Below, one piece after another: positions 17,324 through 27,490 of a stretch of 56,138 nucleotides of DNA. The position numbers and the translations under genes are program-made. How positions within the stretch are numbered: position 1 is the first letter of the stretch; every line of letters starts with the position of its first letter. The notes beneath the pieces were generated by a model. That model had not been told where the DNA came from and did no database searches. It worked only from the letters and a program-made list of their open reading frames with translations. Where the stretch lies: the NCBI RefSeq assembly GCF_002845745.1, contig NZ_PIUM01000039.1, forward strand, positions 1-56,138. The letters are read 5' to 3'. The DNA comes from Telmatospirillum siberiense (GTDB lineage Bacteria > Pseudomonadota > Alphaproteobacteria > Rhodospirillales > Magnetospirillaceae).

Positions 17324-17584
17324 TTAGACATCACTCTTTCCCGATTTCAATTCATCTTCTTCGGCCCATTCGCGTAGAGCCCGTTTGGCCTGCTGCCGTT
17401 CGTCGTATCTGCGCTGAGCCTGACCTTGGGCCACGATGGCCGTAACCAGAGCCGCAAGCAGCTTCACTATATCCGTCCAGTTCGCATAACCGCCTATCGC
17501 GACCATTTCATATATGCGCCATGCGGTATACGCAGCGCAGGACCAGATTACGAAGGGAAATAGAACAAGCCAGAACCGGCTCAT
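17324..17584 (-). CDS. Small hypothetical membrane protein
   Basis: An 86-residue protein with two predicted membrane helices: FWLVLFPFVIWSCAAYTAW (residues 3-21) and a second near 38-54 (IVKLLAALVTAIVAQGQ), followed by a charged amphipathic tail (RRYDERQQAKRALREWAEEDE). The start at 17584 has AGGAG upstream; a start at 17620 would add 12 residues. I recognise no family. It is 70 bases beyond the TIGR02302 gene on the same strand. The coding character is reasonable but the function is unknown. Confidence 0.55.
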   Translation of the reverse strand: MSRFWLVLFPFVIWSCAAYTAWRIYEMVAIGGYANWTDIVKLLAALVTAIVAQGQAQRRYDERQQAKRALREWAEEDELKSGKSDV

Positions 17585-17654
17585 TGGAACAGTACTCCTG
17601 GCCAACATGCGTTCTGGCAAACATATAGGGCTTGGGGTGGAAACGACAGCTCGG

Positions 17655-20150
17655 TTAGAAGAACTGCTTTAACAGCCGTTGCAGATAATCGCGTTCGACG
17701 GCGGGGCGTTCCGCCTGTCCGGCCCGCCGTCGCAATTCGTCCAGCACGTCGCGGGCTTTCTGGGTCGCCGCCTGTTCGGGAATCTTGACGCTATGGTCTT
17801 CGCCGTCGCCCCGGCCCTGCAGCGGCCGGCCGAGCGGATCCCGGCCCGATCCCTGGCCCTGGCGGACAAGCCCCGCGCCCAACTGCTTGGCCAGCGATTG
17901 AGCGGCGGCGCGGCTTCCCTCCTGAAGGCGGGCCAAGGCTTCCGATTGGGCGTCCACCGAGTCCTGAAGCTCGTCGCGGCGTAGCGACAGGGTCGAGTCG
18001 TCCATGGCCTGTCCCGCCTGTCCCAGGGCATCGGGGGCCTTGGCGCCCAGTCCTTCAAGCGATTGCATGAGTTTATCGAGGCGTTTGCGCAGTGCGTCCT
18101 GGCGTCCGGCTTCGGCTTGCGATGGGCCGGCGTTCTGCGGCTTGTCTCCCTGCCGTTGGTTCTGCTCGCCCCGGCGTCGCGTTCCGGAGGTTGCCGGTCC
18201 GGCGGCGTCGGGATTCTGCTGGGCGCGGCGGAAGGTGTCATCGAGCAGCCGCCGCTGTTGAAGGGTCAGATCCTGCAATTCCTTCAAGGCCCGCTGCGCT
18301 TCGCGGCTTTCCCGGCTGGTGGCGCCGCCTTCCATGGCTGATCCCAGTCCGTCGAGCATCTGACGCAACTCGCTCAACATTTGGCGCGCCGCGTCCGCGG
18401 AGCCCGTCCGTGACAGATCCCGCATCTGTTCCATCATGCCGGCCAGTTCCTCGGGCGAAATGCTGGGCTGGTCGGGATCATCGGGGAGCAGGGGCATGCC
18501 CTGGCGCGCCGCCTGCTCGGCGAGGGCGTCGAAATAACGGGCCATGGCGGTCTGCAGCTCATTCATCAGCCGCTCGATCTCGGCTTGCGGAGCCCCTTCC
18601 GCCAGCGCCTTCTCCAGGGCGCGCGCCGCCTCGTCGAGAGCTTGTTGCGCGGCGGGCTTGTCGCCTTCCTCGATGCGAAGAGCCACCTGCCAGAGAATAT
18701 CGGCGACCGAGGAGGCCGCCTCCGAGGTCGGGTCGTGCGCGAGGCGCGAAATCGCCGTCGAGAGAGTCAGATAGACGATCAGGTCCTTTCCGAAGCTTTC
18801 CGGACTGGACGCGATACCGGCGAGCGTCGCGGCCACCTCTTTCCGCCGTTCGGGATCGGCGATCAATTTTCGTCGTTCGGCGACGATGGCCCGGGCCACC
18901 GGATTATTGAAGCCGCGTTCGGGCAGCGTGGTCGCCACCGCTTCCCCCGATGCCTTTCGTCCGGCGACATTTTCCGCGACGGGCTCGATGGTGACCGGCA
19001 GTCCCGCCCAGGGATGGCCGGTCAGGTCATGCCAGGCGGCCTGCCTCAGGTCGGTGGGGTGGGCGGCGCCCAACGGCAGATCGAGCGTCAGGGGCGCGGC
19101 GGACGGCGTGTCGACTCGCCGGATGGTGGCCCAGGCCTTGGCGATGCCATAGGCATCCCGCCCCTCCACATCGAGACGCAGACGTCCCTGCCGATCAGTC
19201 TCCGGCGGCGAGGCGAAAGCGATCGTCGGCGGTTCGATCCCGACGAGGCTGACGGTCCAGGTCCCGATCAGGCGGCGGCCTTGCCTGATTTGCAAGGTTC
19301 CGCCGTGGGCGATACCGGTTTCCAGGCGCTGACTGCCGCCATCCAGCGATTGAAAGGCCTGCGCCCGGCCGTCGAGGAATAATTGCGCCTTACCCTTGCC
19401 CCCCTGCAAAACGGCCAGAAGATGTGATTCCGCAGGCAGAACGACGGGCTGACGGCTGGGGCCATCCAGCAGGATCGGCGGCCTGCCGGTATAGGCGGGG
19501 GGGGTCAGCCAAACCTGGAGAAGCGGCCCCGGGCCCATCAACCGGCTGACGTCGGGATGCAGGGCACGGCTGATCCGGGTTGGCCAGTCGTGCCATCCGC
19601 CGGCCAGGGCGATGGCCAGCAGCAACAGGGAGGCGAAACGTAATCCGAGCGGATCGTGACGGGCGAGATCAGGGGCCGGATGCTTCAGTGTCAGCCGGTC
19701 GAGCAATGCGGACAGGCGCCGTTTTTCGGTCTGCCATAAAATCCGGGAAACGGGATCCCGAACACCGGCGGCAAGGGTATCGGCCAGCCCCTGCAAGGGC
19801 CGGTGGGAGAATCCGCTGTCTTGTTCCAGCCGTTGCCGGGCCTCGGACAGACCGGGCCAGGACAGCCGTCGCAGCCGCCAAAGGGCGGCGAGGACGGCCA
19901 GGAGGAAAAGGACCAGTATGGCGGCATGCAACCAGCCGGGGAGCAGCGGCAGCACATCGAACAAGGCCGTCGCGGCAAAGGTGGCCAGCAGTGCCGGCAG
20001 CGGCCAACCCAACCGCCAGGCCCGCTCCCACCAGACGATCAGGCGGGCCAGACGAAGCCGTCTCCGCAAACGGATGGCCGCCCCTTCGTCGAGGGGCTCG
20101 CCTTCTTCCGTCTGATCGATCGTCCGCTGTTCGGCCACCGTGCCTCCCAT
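17655..20150 (-). CDS. TIGR02302 family protein (DUF4175)
   Basis: An 831-residue protein of the alphaproteobacterial TIGR02302 family. Two hydrophobic segments near the N-terminus (about 45-95, including ALLATFAATALFDVLPLLPG) anchor it. A beta-rich extracytoplasmic region follows with the conserved PPAYTGRPPILL motif. The second half is long, helical and rich in Gln, Arg and Ala (for example SLRRDELQDSVDAQSEALAR) and probably coiled-coil. The C-terminus ends ERDYLQRLLKQFF as in other members. The gene follows lysA after 24 bases at the end of the argH operon. The function is not established. Confidence 0.88.
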   Translation of the reverse strand: MGGTVAEQRTIDQTEEGEPLDEGAAIRLRRRLRLARLIVWWERAWRLGWPLPALLATFAATALFDVLPLLPGWLHAAILVLFLLAVLAALWRLRRLSWPGLSEARQRLEQDSGFSHRPLQGLADTLAAGVRDPVSRILWQTEKRRLSALLDRLTLKHPAPDLARHDPLGLRFASLLLLAIALAGGWHDWPTRISRALHPDVSRLMGPGPLLQVWLTPPAYTGRPPILLDGPSRQPVVLPAESHLLAVLQGGKGKAQLFLDGRAQAFQSLDGGSQRLETGIAHGGTLQIRQGRRLIGTWTVSLVGIEPPTIAFASPPETDRQGRLRLDVEGRDAYGIAKAWATIRRVDTPSAAPLTLDLPLGAAHPTDLRQAAWHDLTGHPWAGLPVTIEPVAENVAGRKASGEAVATTLPERGFNNPVARAIVAERRKLIADPERRKEVAATLAGIASSPESFGKDLIVYLTLSTAISRLAHDPTSEAASSVADILWQVALRIEEGDKPAAQQALDEAARALEKALAEGAPQAEIERLMNELQTAMARYFDALAEQAARQGMPLLPDDPDQPSISPEELAGMMEQMRDLSRTGSADAARQMLSELRQMLDGLGSAMEGGATSRESREAQRALKELQDLTLQQRRLLDDTFRRAQQNPDAAGPATSGTRRRGEQNQRQGDKPQNAGPSQAEAGRQDALRKRLDKLMQSLEGLGAKAPDALGQAGQAMDDSTLSLRRDELQDSVDAQSEALARLQEGSRAAAQSLAKQLGAGLVRQGQGSGRDPLGRPLQGRGDGEDHSVKIPEQAATQKARDVLDELRRRAGQAERPAVERDYLQRLLKQFF

Positions 20151-20174
20151 GCCGTCGCCGGACCGGAACCCTCC

Positions 20175-21434
20175 CTAAAGCCAGGGGGGGGAGGATTCCA
20201 GGGCCAGCATCTCCTCATATGTGGGGCGTGCGCGGACCACCGCAAAGCGATCCGCCTTGACCAGCACCTCGGGCGCCAGCGGGCGCGAGTTGTAAGTCGA
20301 GGACATGGCCGAGCCGTAAGCTCCGGCCGTGGCGAAGGCGATCAGGTCATCCTTGGCGAGCGGCGGCAGGGCGCGCTGCTTGGCGAAGGTGTCGCCGCTC
20401 TCGCAAATCGGGCCGACCACGTCGACCGGCCGCAAGACCGCGTCCGGGGTGGCCTCGGTCACCGGCAGGATCTTGTGAAAGGCGTCGTACATCGCCGGGC
20501 GGATCAGATCGTTCATCGCCGCGTCGCAAATGACGAAGCTGCGCGTCGCCCCTTCCTTCACATAGATGACCCGGCTGACCAGGATGCCGGCGTTGCCGAC
20601 CAGCATGCGACCCGGCTCCAGGATCAGACGGCATCCCAGATCGCCCAGGTTGTCGCGGATGGCCGCGGCATAGTCGACCGGCGACGGCGTCGGTTGATCG
20701 TCGTAGGGAACCCCCAGGCCGCCGCCCAAATCGAGACGGGCGGGGGCGGCGCCCTCGGCCTTCAGCATGAGGACCAGATCGCGCAGCCGCCGGAAGGCGT
20801 CGCGGAAGGGCTGCAGGTCGGTCAACTGGGACCCGATGTGGGCGGCGATCGAGGCCAGTTCGATGCCGGGAAGGCCGCGGGCCCGTCGCAGGACTTCCGG
20901 GGCGCGGGTCCATTCGATGCCGAACTTGTTTTCCTTGCGCCCTGTGGTGATCTTGGCGTGGGTGTTGGCGTCGACGTCGGGGTTGACGCGCAGGCCGATG
21001 ACGGCCCTTCGTCCCCGGGACAGGGCGACGTCGTTCAGTTCCTCGAGTTCCGGTTCGGATTCCACATTGATCTGCAGGATGCCGCTGTCGACGGCCAGCT
21101 CAAGCTCGCGGCGCGTCTTGCCGACCCCGGAAAAGACGATGCGTTCCGGCGGAACGCCCGCCGTCAGGGCGCGCCGCAGCTCGCCTTCCGAAACGACGTC
21201 GGCGCCGGCGCCCAGGGCCGCCAGGGTGCGGATCACCGCGATGTTGGAATTGGCTTTGATGGCGAAACAGATGGTCGCATTCAGATCCGCCACGGCCTCT
21301 TGCAGAACCCGGAAATGGCGCTCCAACGTCGCGGTCGAATAGCAATAAAACGGCGTTCCGACCTCTTCTGCCAGACGGGCGAGGGAAACATCCTCGGCAT
21401 GCAGCACGCCGTTGCGGTAATGGAAGTGATTCAT
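20175..21434 (-). CDS. lysA: Diaminopimelate decarboxylase
   Basis: A 419-residue PLP enzyme making L-lysine from meso-diaminopimelate, the last step of lysine synthesis. The fold-type III barrel carries the PLP lysine in CFAIKANSN near residue 58, the phosphate-binding GGGLGVPY loop, EPGRMLVGNAG, and the substrate Cys in ICESGDTFAK from the partner subunit. The start at 21434 (MNHFHYRNG) overlaps the stop of the lipoprotein gene by four bases (ATGA), which also settles the true N-terminus within a longer open frame. It belongs to the argH-lipoprotein-lysA-TIGR02302 operon. Confidence 0.96.
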   Translation of the reverse strand: MNHFHYRNGVLHAEDVSLARLAEEVGTPFYCYSTATLERHFRVLQEAVADLNATICFAIKANSNIAVIRTLAALGAGADVVSEGELRRALTAGVPPERIVFSGVGKTRRELELAVDSGILQINVESEPELEELNDVALSRGRRAVIGLRVNPDVDANTHAKITTGRKENKFGIEWTRAPEVLRRARGLPGIELASIAAHIGSQLTDLQPFRDAFRRLRDLVLMLKAEGAAPARLDLGGGLGVPYDDQPTPSPVDYAAAIRDNLGDLGCRLILEPGRMLVGNAGILVSRVIYVKEGATRSFVICDAAMNDLIRPAMYDAFHKILPVTEATPDAVLRPVDVVGPICESGDTFAKQRALPPLAKDDLIAFATAGAYGSAMSSTYNSRPLAPEVLVKADRFAVVRARPTYEEMLALESSPPWL

Positions 21435-21877
21435 TGCGCGGTTCCCTCTTCCATGTCGCTGGCCGGTGCCGGTGCCGTTTCTTCCTGCTCGTCGCTGCTC
21501 GGCGTCGTCTGCTGCGGCTGCAGTGCGGATTGGCCGCTGTTGTTGATGCCCTGGCTGAACGGATCGGTACTGGTGGTGCGGCTCGTGGTGTTGGGCAGAT
21601 TGGAATTGAGCAGGATCTGAGGCGTGGAGGGCACCTGTGCCGAAGGATCGATATAGCTGCCGCCCGAGGTGAAGCGGGCGCTCTGATCCTGCTGGCTCCC
21701 ATCGGAGGGCTGCGTCCGTCCGTCTTTCCTCTGCAGGCTGGTCGGCGACGTGCTCGGATCGGGATAGGTGCGCGGATATTCCGAGCCGGGGGGCTGCTGA
21801 GGGCGGCCCGCCTTGCCGCATCCCGACAGGGACAGCAGGACAATCGCGGCGAGGGCCACGGCCAATGGGCGATGCAT
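21431..21877 (-). CDS. LptM-like small lipoprotein
   Basis: A 148-residue lipoprotein with lipobox LSGC (Cys20). The sequence directly after the Cys, GKAGRPQQPPG, matches the LptM/YifL-type lipoprotein pattern, and the genes for such proteins often lie beside lysA in proteobacteria. In Escherichia coli LptM assists assembly of the LptD LPS translocon. Here the N-terminal motif is followed by a long Ser/Gln/Thr/Pro-rich tail that the short E. coli protein lacks. It is flanked by argH (18-base gap) and lysA (four-base overlap). Assignment to LptM rests on the motif and synteny only. Confidence 0.75.
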   Translation of the reverse strand: MHRPLAVALAAIVLLSLSGCGKAGRPQQPPGSEYPRTYPDPSTSPTSLQRKDGRTQPSDGSQQDQSARFTSGGSYIDPSAQVPSTPQILLNSNLPNTTSRTTSTDPFSQGINNSGQSALQPQQTTPSSDEQEETAPAPASDMEEGTAQ

Positions 21878-21895
21878 GATGATCTACTCCCCGCC

Positions 21896-23299
21896 TTAAA
21901 GAAAACGCCGCCGGGCCGCCTGAACGGCGGCGGCGACATTGACCGGCGCCGTGCCGCCGAAGCTGGTGCGGCTGGCCGCGGACGCCTCGACGCCGAGAAC
22001 CGAGAAAACGTCGGCCGTGATGCGCCCGTCGACGGATTGCAGATCGGGTAAGGACAATTGTTCGAGGCCGATCCCGCGGGTTTCGGCAAGGCGGACGATC
22101 TGCCCCGTGATGTGATGGGCCTGACGGAAGGGAACATTGGCGGCCCTGACCAGCCAATCGGCAATGTCGGTGGCGGTGGTGTAGCCGGCGCCGGCGGATT
22201 CTTTCATGCGCGGCGTGTTGACGGAAAGATCGGTGATCATTCCGGTCATCGCGGCCAGCGACAATTCCAAGGTGTCGGCGGCTTCGAACACCGGTTCCTT
22301 GTCGTCCTGCATGTCCTTGCTATAGGTGAGCGGCAGCCCCTTCATGACGATGAGCAGCGCGTTGAGATCTCCGATGACGCGGCCGGCCTTGGCACGGACC
22401 AGTTCGGCGGCGTCGGGATTGCGCTTCTGCGGCATGATCGACGAGCCCGTGGTGAATCCGTCGGACAGGCTGACGAAACGGAACTGCGCGGTGGTCCACA
22501 GCACCAGCTCCTCGGCCAGGCGCGACAAATGGACCGCGCAGATGGCCGCCGCGGCGAGGAATTCCATGGCGAAATCGCGGTCCGAGACGGCGTCCAGAGA
22601 ATTGGCGCAGGGCCGGTCGAATGCCAGCTCGGCCGCCGTCATGTGGCGATCGATGGGAAAGGACGTCCCGGCCAGGGCGGCGGCGCCCAGCGGGCATTCG
22701 TTCATGCGGACCCTGGCGTCCTTGAGGCGGCTCCGGTCGCGGCCGAACATTTCGACATAAGCCAGCAGATGATGGCCGAAGGTGACCGGCTGGGCCGCCT
22801 GCAGATGGGTGAAGCCCGGCATCACCGTGCCGGCATGCTGTTCGGCCTTGTCGATCAGCGCCGCCTGCAGCCGGCCCAGCGCGTCTTCCATGCCGTCGAC
22901 GGCGTCCCTGACCCACAGGCGGAAATCGGTGGCCACCTGGTCGTTGCGCGAGCGGGCGGTGTGCAGCCGGCCCGCGGCCTCGCCGATCAATTCGGCGAGG
23001 CGGGATTCCACATTCATATGGATATCTTCGAGCGCGGTGCTAAAAGTGAAGCGGCCGCTTTCGATTTCCTGAAGGATCTGGTCCAGGCCCCGCAGAATGG
23101 CTTGTCCATCAGCGTCGGACAGCACGCCGACCTTCACCAGCATCGCGCAATGGGCCTTGGACCCGCGGATGTCCTGGGCGTAAAGCCGTTTATCGAAATC
23201 GATGGAGGCGTTGATCCGCTGCATGACGGCGGACGGGCCGCCGGCGAAACGTCCGCCCCAGATGGTGCTGGCGCCGGTTTGGTCTGGTACTTTGGTCAT
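21896..23299 (-). CDS. argH: Argininosuccinate lyase
   Basis: A 467-residue homotetrameric cytoplasmic enzyme that splits argininosuccinate into arginine and fumarate. The superfamily signature [12 protein letters not shown] holds the catalytic serine loop; the substrate-binding [16 protein letters not shown] and [17 protein letters not shown] blocks are intact. Length and end points match the family. It is the first gene of the operon leading to lysA. A 27-base gap separates its start from the divergent thioredoxin-like gene, so the promoters must overlap. Confidence 0.96.
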   Translation of the reverse strand: MTKVPDQTGASTIWGGRFAGGPSAVMQRINASIDFDKRLYAQDIRGSKAHCAMLVKVGVLSDADGQAILRGLDQILQEIESGRFTFSTALEDIHMNVESRLAELIGEAAGRLHTARSRNDQVATDFRLWVRDAVDGMEDALGRLQAALIDKAEQHAGTVMPGFTHLQAAQPVTFGHHLLAYVEMFGRDRSRLKDARVRMNECPLGAAALAGTSFPIDRHMTAAELAFDRPCANSLDAVSDRDFAMEFLAAAAICAVHLSRLAEELVLWTTAQFRFVSLSDGFTTGSSIMPQKRNPDAAELVRAKAGRVIGDLNALLIVMKGLPLTYSKDMQDDKEPVFEAADTLELSLAAMTGMITDLSVNTPRMKESAGAGYTTATDIADWLVRAANVPFRQAHHITGQIVRLAETRGIGLEQLSLPDLQSVDGRITADVFSVLGVEASAASRTSFGGTAPVNVAAAVQAARRRFL

Positions 23300-23326
23300 G
23301 CTTGGCTCTTGCTGGGATATTAGGAA

Positions 23327-23887
23327 ATGGTTCGTCTTCTCGTCACCACAGTCGTCGGTCTGGCAACGGCCTTCGCGGTTCTCGTCTCTCCCGCCATCGG
23401 CGGCGAACCGGGCCTAACCTACATCGTTCCCGTCGCCTCGGAAAGCAATGATGGAACGGCCACCCGTAAGCAACTTCCCGATTTGATCTTCGCCGACGCC
23501 AGCAACATGCCGGTTCATCTGCGCCAGTTCCAGGGAAAGGTGGTGGTGCTCAATTTCTATACGACGACCTGCGGACCCTGTATCAAGCAGATGGTCTACC
23601 TGGATCGCCTGCAGGGAAATTTCCGTCAGGATGTGGCCGTCGTCACCATCGCCGAGGATCAGGGCGGTGTTCCATTGGCCAAATCATTCCTGTCCCGTCA
23701 AAAATTGAACTATTTAAGGCCTTTCGCCGATATCAACACCGGCGCCGCCCTGGGAGCCGCGATTCGCGGGATTCCGACCACCCTCGTCATCGACAAGCAG
23801 AACCGGCAGGTCCTCAAGGTGGAAGGCCCCGTGGAATGGGACGGGGCCATGATGACGTCGCGCCTGCGTGAGCTCTTCGACGAGTAG
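23327..23887 (+). CDS. TlpA-family thioredoxin-like protein
   Basis: A 186-residue exported thioredoxin-fold protein. An N-terminal hydrophobic segment ([20 protein letters not shown]) acts as signal or anchor. The thioredoxin domain (about 50-180) has the active site CGPC in [14 protein letters not shown] and the cis-Pro in [11 protein letters not shown]. Such proteins reduce disulfides in the periplasm, often for cytochrome c maturation or metal-site assembly; the partner cannot be deduced here. Its position opposite argH is common in alphaproteobacteria. It ends three bases from the convergent 531-residue gene. Confidence 0.88.
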   Translation: MVRLLVTTVVGLATAFAVLVSPAIGGEPGLTYIVPVASESNDGTATRKQLPDLIFADASNMPVHLRQFQGKVVVLNFYTTTCGPCIKQMVYLDRLQGNFRQDVAVVTIAEDQGGVPLAKSFLSRQKLNYLRPFADINTGAALGAAIRGIPTTLVIDKQNRQVLKVEGPVEWDGAMMTSRLRELFDE

Positions 23888-23890
23888 AAA

Positions 23891-25486
23891 TCAGGCTTCG
23901 AAGAACTCGTTGTCGACCTGGCGCAGGGCCGCCCGGGCGTTTTGCAGCCATTGTTCGGCCCGCATGCCGGGCTGGATCGGGTAGAGGAGCGCCACTGTCG
24001 ACAGCGGGCCGTAGCGCCGCTGAAATTCGTGCAGGACCTTCATCTGCTCGCGCAGCAGGGCGCCGGTTCCCGTGCAGATGTCCTCCATGACCGTGCGCAG
24101 GGCACGGAAAAAGACATCCACGCCATAGGTCATGTCCTGCAATGCTTCCTGGCCGGGCCGCTGGATGAACTGCTCGGCGCCGTTGATTTGCTGATGGATC
24201 AACTGTTCGACGCGGGTGATCTTGGCCTGCTGCGCCGAGAGAGTGAGCATTTTGCACCGTGCCCGGACATAGCGTTCGACATCGCCGGGATTGAGAGCCT
24301 GCGCCTCGGTGCGGCCGTCACGGAAGGCCATCAGGGCGCGCCGTTCCTCGGAACTCAATTGCGGGACGAGCTGCGTGACCAGCTTTTGCATCCCGCCCTT
24401 GCGCAGTTCGGCGAGAAAGAAGGACCGGCCGGCCCAGCGGGCGATGACGGTGGCGCCGTCCTTGGCGGAAATCCCTCCGAAGACGAAATGCCGGCGGCAC
24501 TTCGCCGCGACCGGGAAAATGGCGTCGGCGAAATTGGCGAAAACTTTTTCGATCCGCCCCGTTTGTTTCATTTCGGCGGCATAGGCGAAGCAGACGGCGG
24601 CCACTTCGCCTTCGCTTTCCTGGAAGCGGACCTGACTTTGAACGCGCTCATAAAGAACGGCCACCGTGGTGGGAAAGGTGTCGGGATCGATCCTGTTGTC
24701 GCGCAGAAAGGCTTCGAAACGCTCGTTCCCGCCTTTCTCACCCAGGCCGAGTTGCGCCTGTACCAGGGTCCTGGCCAGGGCCTCGTTGACGTCGAGGCCC
24801 TCCAGATATTCGCCGATGGCATATTCGGCGATATCCTTGAAGCTGGCGATGGGGTTGCCGTATTTGACCTTCGGCAGACGGGCTTGGCGTGTCTGCGACG
24901 ACGAGCGGAAGGCCTGCACGGCGGCTTGCGAGGTGGCGCGATCGAGAAGGGCTATCCGCTTCTCGTCGGCGATGGCTTTCAGGAAGAGTTCGAGGATGTA
25001 GCCGAACAGACCCAGCCACAACGGATTCCGGCTGAACCGGTCAAGGGCCAGGATGTCGGTCTGGCTGAACAGCCGTTTCTTGGCCAGGCTGTTGAACAGG
25101 GCGTCGATGATGCGGGTCGACCAGGCCGATGGCGTGTCCTTTTCCCGCCAGAAGAATTCGCGGGTGTGGTTGAGGCGCAGGAACAAGGCGATGGCCTGCA
25201 GGCTGTCCTGGGGATTGTTGGGCAAGGTGATGGCCGGTTTTCCACCGGTGGCCAGCTCCAGGATCGCATCCATCATGCCGATGCTATGCAGCCGGATCAG
25301 GCCATGGTCGTCAACCAGCGCGGGATTGGCCAGTAATTCGCGGGTTTCGGTGACTTCCGCCGCCGCTTCGGCGAGAATTTTCTCGCCGTTGATGCCGAAG
25401 CGCATGAGAAGTTTGGCGATGCGCCGATTCATCGCCTGTGCGGAAGGTGGCAACCCGGATGCAGCGCTTGTCGACGGAGAATTCAT
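23891..25486 (-). CDS. Conserved-looking hypothetical protein, 531 aa, unknown family
   Basis: I do not recognise this 531-residue protein. It has no signal peptide, membrane segment or nucleotide-binding motif. It appears almost entirely alpha-helical, with many Arg/Gln/Leu-rich amphipathic helices (for example KITRVEQLIHQQINGAEQFI), which suggests a scaffold or regulatory protein in the cytoplasm. It is Cys-poor; a CRRHFVFGG segment sits near the middle. Base composition matches its neighbours. The start at 25486 has no Shine-Dalgarno and directly follows AT-rich DNA (TAATATATAA); the next ATG, at 25432, is also weak. It is a single-gene unit, convergent with the thioredoxin-like gene. Confidence 0.75.
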   Translation of the reverse strand: MNSPSTSAASGLPPSAQAMNRRIAKLLMRFGINGEKILAEAAAEVTETRELLANPALVDDHGLIRLHSIGMMDAILELATGGKPAITLPNNPQDSLQAIALFLRLNHTREFFWREKDTPSAWSTRIIDALFNSLAKKRLFSQTDILALDRFSRNPLWLGLFGYILELFLKAIADEKRIALLDRATSQAAVQAFRSSSQTRQARLPKVKYGNPIASFKDIAEYAIGEYLEGLDVNEALARTLVQAQLGLGEKGGNERFEAFLRDNRIDPDTFPTTVAVLYERVQSQVRFQESEGEVAAVCFAYAAEMKQTGRIEKVFANFADAIFPVAAKCRRHFVFGGISAKDGATVIARWAGRSFFLAELRKGGMQKLVTQLVPQLSSEERRALMAFRDGRTEAQALNPGDVERYVRARCKMLTLSAQQAKITRVEQLIHQQINGAEQFIQRPGQEALQDMTYGVDVFFRALRTVMEDICTGTGALLREQMKVLHEFQRRYGPLSTVALLYPIQPGMRAEQWLQNARAALRQVDNEFFEA

Positions 25487-25647
25487 TTATATATTAGGCC
25501 GGGTTGGCTTCCGTTTGGAATATTCGTCCGATGGTTGCGGAGTTCTGATTCTGGAAGCTCTCAGTCACCACCATAATTTCCCAGTGCTAACCGATAATGT
25601 TGAAAAATATATCAATAATTGCTTAATGCCGCTTTGGGCATGATTCT

Positions 25648-25678
25648 GCCGTCAGATGGAATATATCTGGCTGACGGC
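25648..25678. repeat. Stem-loop downstream of the ArnT-like gene
   Basis: GCCGTCAG (25648-25655) and CTGACGGC (25671-25678) are perfect arms, followed on the plus strand by TTGTTT. It lies 62 bases beyond the stop of the minus-strand glycosyltransferase gene. The surrounding 25487-25739 is unusually AT-rich and carries no gene I can support. Confidence 0.45.
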
Positions 25679-25739
25679 TTGTTTCCTGTCGAATAATTTA
25701 ATTTTATGTAAATGTTCCGCGTGGCTTTCCGGACGTCCG

Positions 25740-27365
25740 TCACGGTTTGCCCATCAGGTCCCAGACCTTGAGGTTGACCGGCCGGCCCCGCGAATAATTG
25801 AAGCCGTCGACCTCGCCGACCAGATGGGCGTGCCGTCCGGCGGCCTCGATGGTGGCAAGGAACGGCGCTTCGTCCGGCGAGGCGACCACCGCCACGGCGT
25901 CGGGCGTGGTCAACAGAAAATCACCCGCCCCGGTCCCAGTGGTCAGGCGGGTTGGGGTTCCCAGCAGGAACACCAGGCTTGGTTCGTGAAAACCCGCCGC
26001 GGCTGCCGGAGTTCCGGGGGGTAGGAGGGCGGCGACGCGCTGGCTCACCCACATTTGATCGAGCTTCGGCAGCAAGGTCTGAAAGGCCAATCCATAGGTG
26101 AGGGCGGCTCCGATCAGACAAACCGGAACGGCGGCTTTGATCCGGCCACGCCAGGCGAGGATCGCCGGCGCCAGCCCCCCCGCCAGGGCGGCGAGAGCGG
26201 GCGGTGCCGAAAGCCAGGTCAACCCGCTCCCTAGGCGGATCGGCGCATAGACGAACAGGGCGGCGAGGGCGAGGCCGACCAGGCAACAGACGCCGTAATA
26301 AATTTTCGCCCAACGGCTTTGCAGAACACCGTCCCCGGCGGCCACGGCGATGCCGGCAAGCAGGGCGAGCGCGGGGTAGGTGGGCAGAACGTAATGGGGA
26401 AGTTTGGTCGGAACCGCTTCGAAGACGATCCAGGCGGGAACGATCCAAGCCAGGCAGAAGCGCAGGGCGGCGGCCTGGCGGGATTTGACGGCACGGACGA
26501 ATCCCGGCACGGCGAACAGCGAAGCCGGCCACAGTGTGGCGGTCATCAACAGAAGATAATAGCCGGGCGGCGCTCCATGGCTTTCCTGGGCGCCCAGCAA
26601 TTTGGGCAGAAGATCGCTCTTGACCGCCTGGCCGACGAATTGGCCGCCAGTCGCCGAACTGATGGCGGCAACCCATGGGCCGACCATGGCCGCCACCAGC
26701 AGGAATCCGGCCAAGGGACGGATTCCCCGGATCCATCCGATTCGCCTGTCGGCGATCCACAGCGTAGCCAGGGTGAGCAGGCTGACCAGGGGCACCATCG
26801 GGCCCTTGATCAGAATCCCCAGGCCCTGGGCCAGCCAAAAGATGAGGATGGACCCCTGTCCGGGACGTTTGGCCGCGCCATTGCCGGCCATGTAGAACCG
26901 GGCCAGGGCACCTTGCGCGGCGACGGTGCAGGCCAGAAGGACGGCGTCGGTCTTGGCCTGATGGGCCTCGGAGACCAGCATGAAGGAGGCGGCCAGCAGG
27001 GCCGCCCCGATCAGGGCGGCGGGGCGTCCGACCAGGCTCTGGCCGAAGGCGAAGGTCAGCAGGACCGCCATCATGGCGCCAATGACCGATGGCAGGCGAT
27101 AGGCCCAGATGGAGTGCTCCGCTCCCAGCAGGCGGGCGCTGGCCGCCTGCATCCAATAGATGCCGACGGGTTTTTTCGCCCGCGATTCGTCCTGGAACTG
27201 GATCCGGATATAGTCGCCGCTTTCCAGCATCTGATGGGAGGCCTGGGCGAAGCGGGATTCGTCGCGATCGATCGGCGGCACCGAAGCGAGACCGGGCAGG
27301 AAGACGGCGAGGGACAGAACAATCAACAGGAAATAAGGGCGCAAGCCACTGGTAAGCCGTAGCAC
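25740..27365 (-). CDS. ArnT-like glycosyltransferase (GT83 family)
   Basis: A 541-residue polytopic inner-membrane glycosyltransferase that would use an undecaprenyl-phosphate sugar. The first periplasmic loop has the family catalytic motif PPIDRDESRFAQA (acidic DRDE) and SRAKKPVGIYWMQAAS. About 11-12 membrane helices follow, then a soluble C-terminal domain (about 450-541). Related enzymes add aminoarabinose to lipid A (ArnT) or sugars to other envelope acceptors; no arn genes are nearby, so the sugar and acceptor are uncertain. It lies alone between two repeat-rich gaps. Confidence 0.85.
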   Translation of the reverse strand: MLRLTSGLRPYFLLIVLSLAVFLPGLASVPPIDRDESRFAQASHQMLESGDYIRIQFQDESRAKKPVGIYWMQAASARLLGAEHSIWAYRLPSVIGAMMAVLLTFAFGQSLVGRPAALIGAALLAASFMLVSEAHQAKTDAVLLACTVAAQGALARFYMAGNGAAKRPGQGSILIFWLAQGLGILIKGPMVPLVSLLTLATLWIADRRIGWIRGIRPLAGFLLVAAMVGPWVAAISSATGGQFVGQAVKSDLLPKLLGAQESHGAPPGYYLLLMTATLWPASLFAVPGFVRAVKSRQAAALRFCLAWIVPAWIVFEAVPTKLPHYVLPTYPALALLAGIAVAAGDGVLQSRWAKIYYGVCCLVGLALAALFVYAPIRLGSGLTWLSAPPALAALAGGLAPAILAWRGRIKAAVPVCLIGAALTYGLAFQTLLPKLDQMWVSQRVAALLPPGTPAAAAGFHEPSLVFLLGTPTRLTTGTGAGDFLLTTPDAVAVVASPDEAPFLATIEAAGRHAHLVGEVDGFNYSRGRPVNLKVWDLMGKP

Positions 27366-27490
27366 GAATGGGGTCCTTCAAGCGATTCCGGCGGAGATCC
27401 GGGCGTTTGTTACCACAGATCCCCGTTACCCGAAATGTTTCCCGTGTTTGTGCGCCCATGCTTGGGGCGCGTGGATATCCAGACGGCCAT

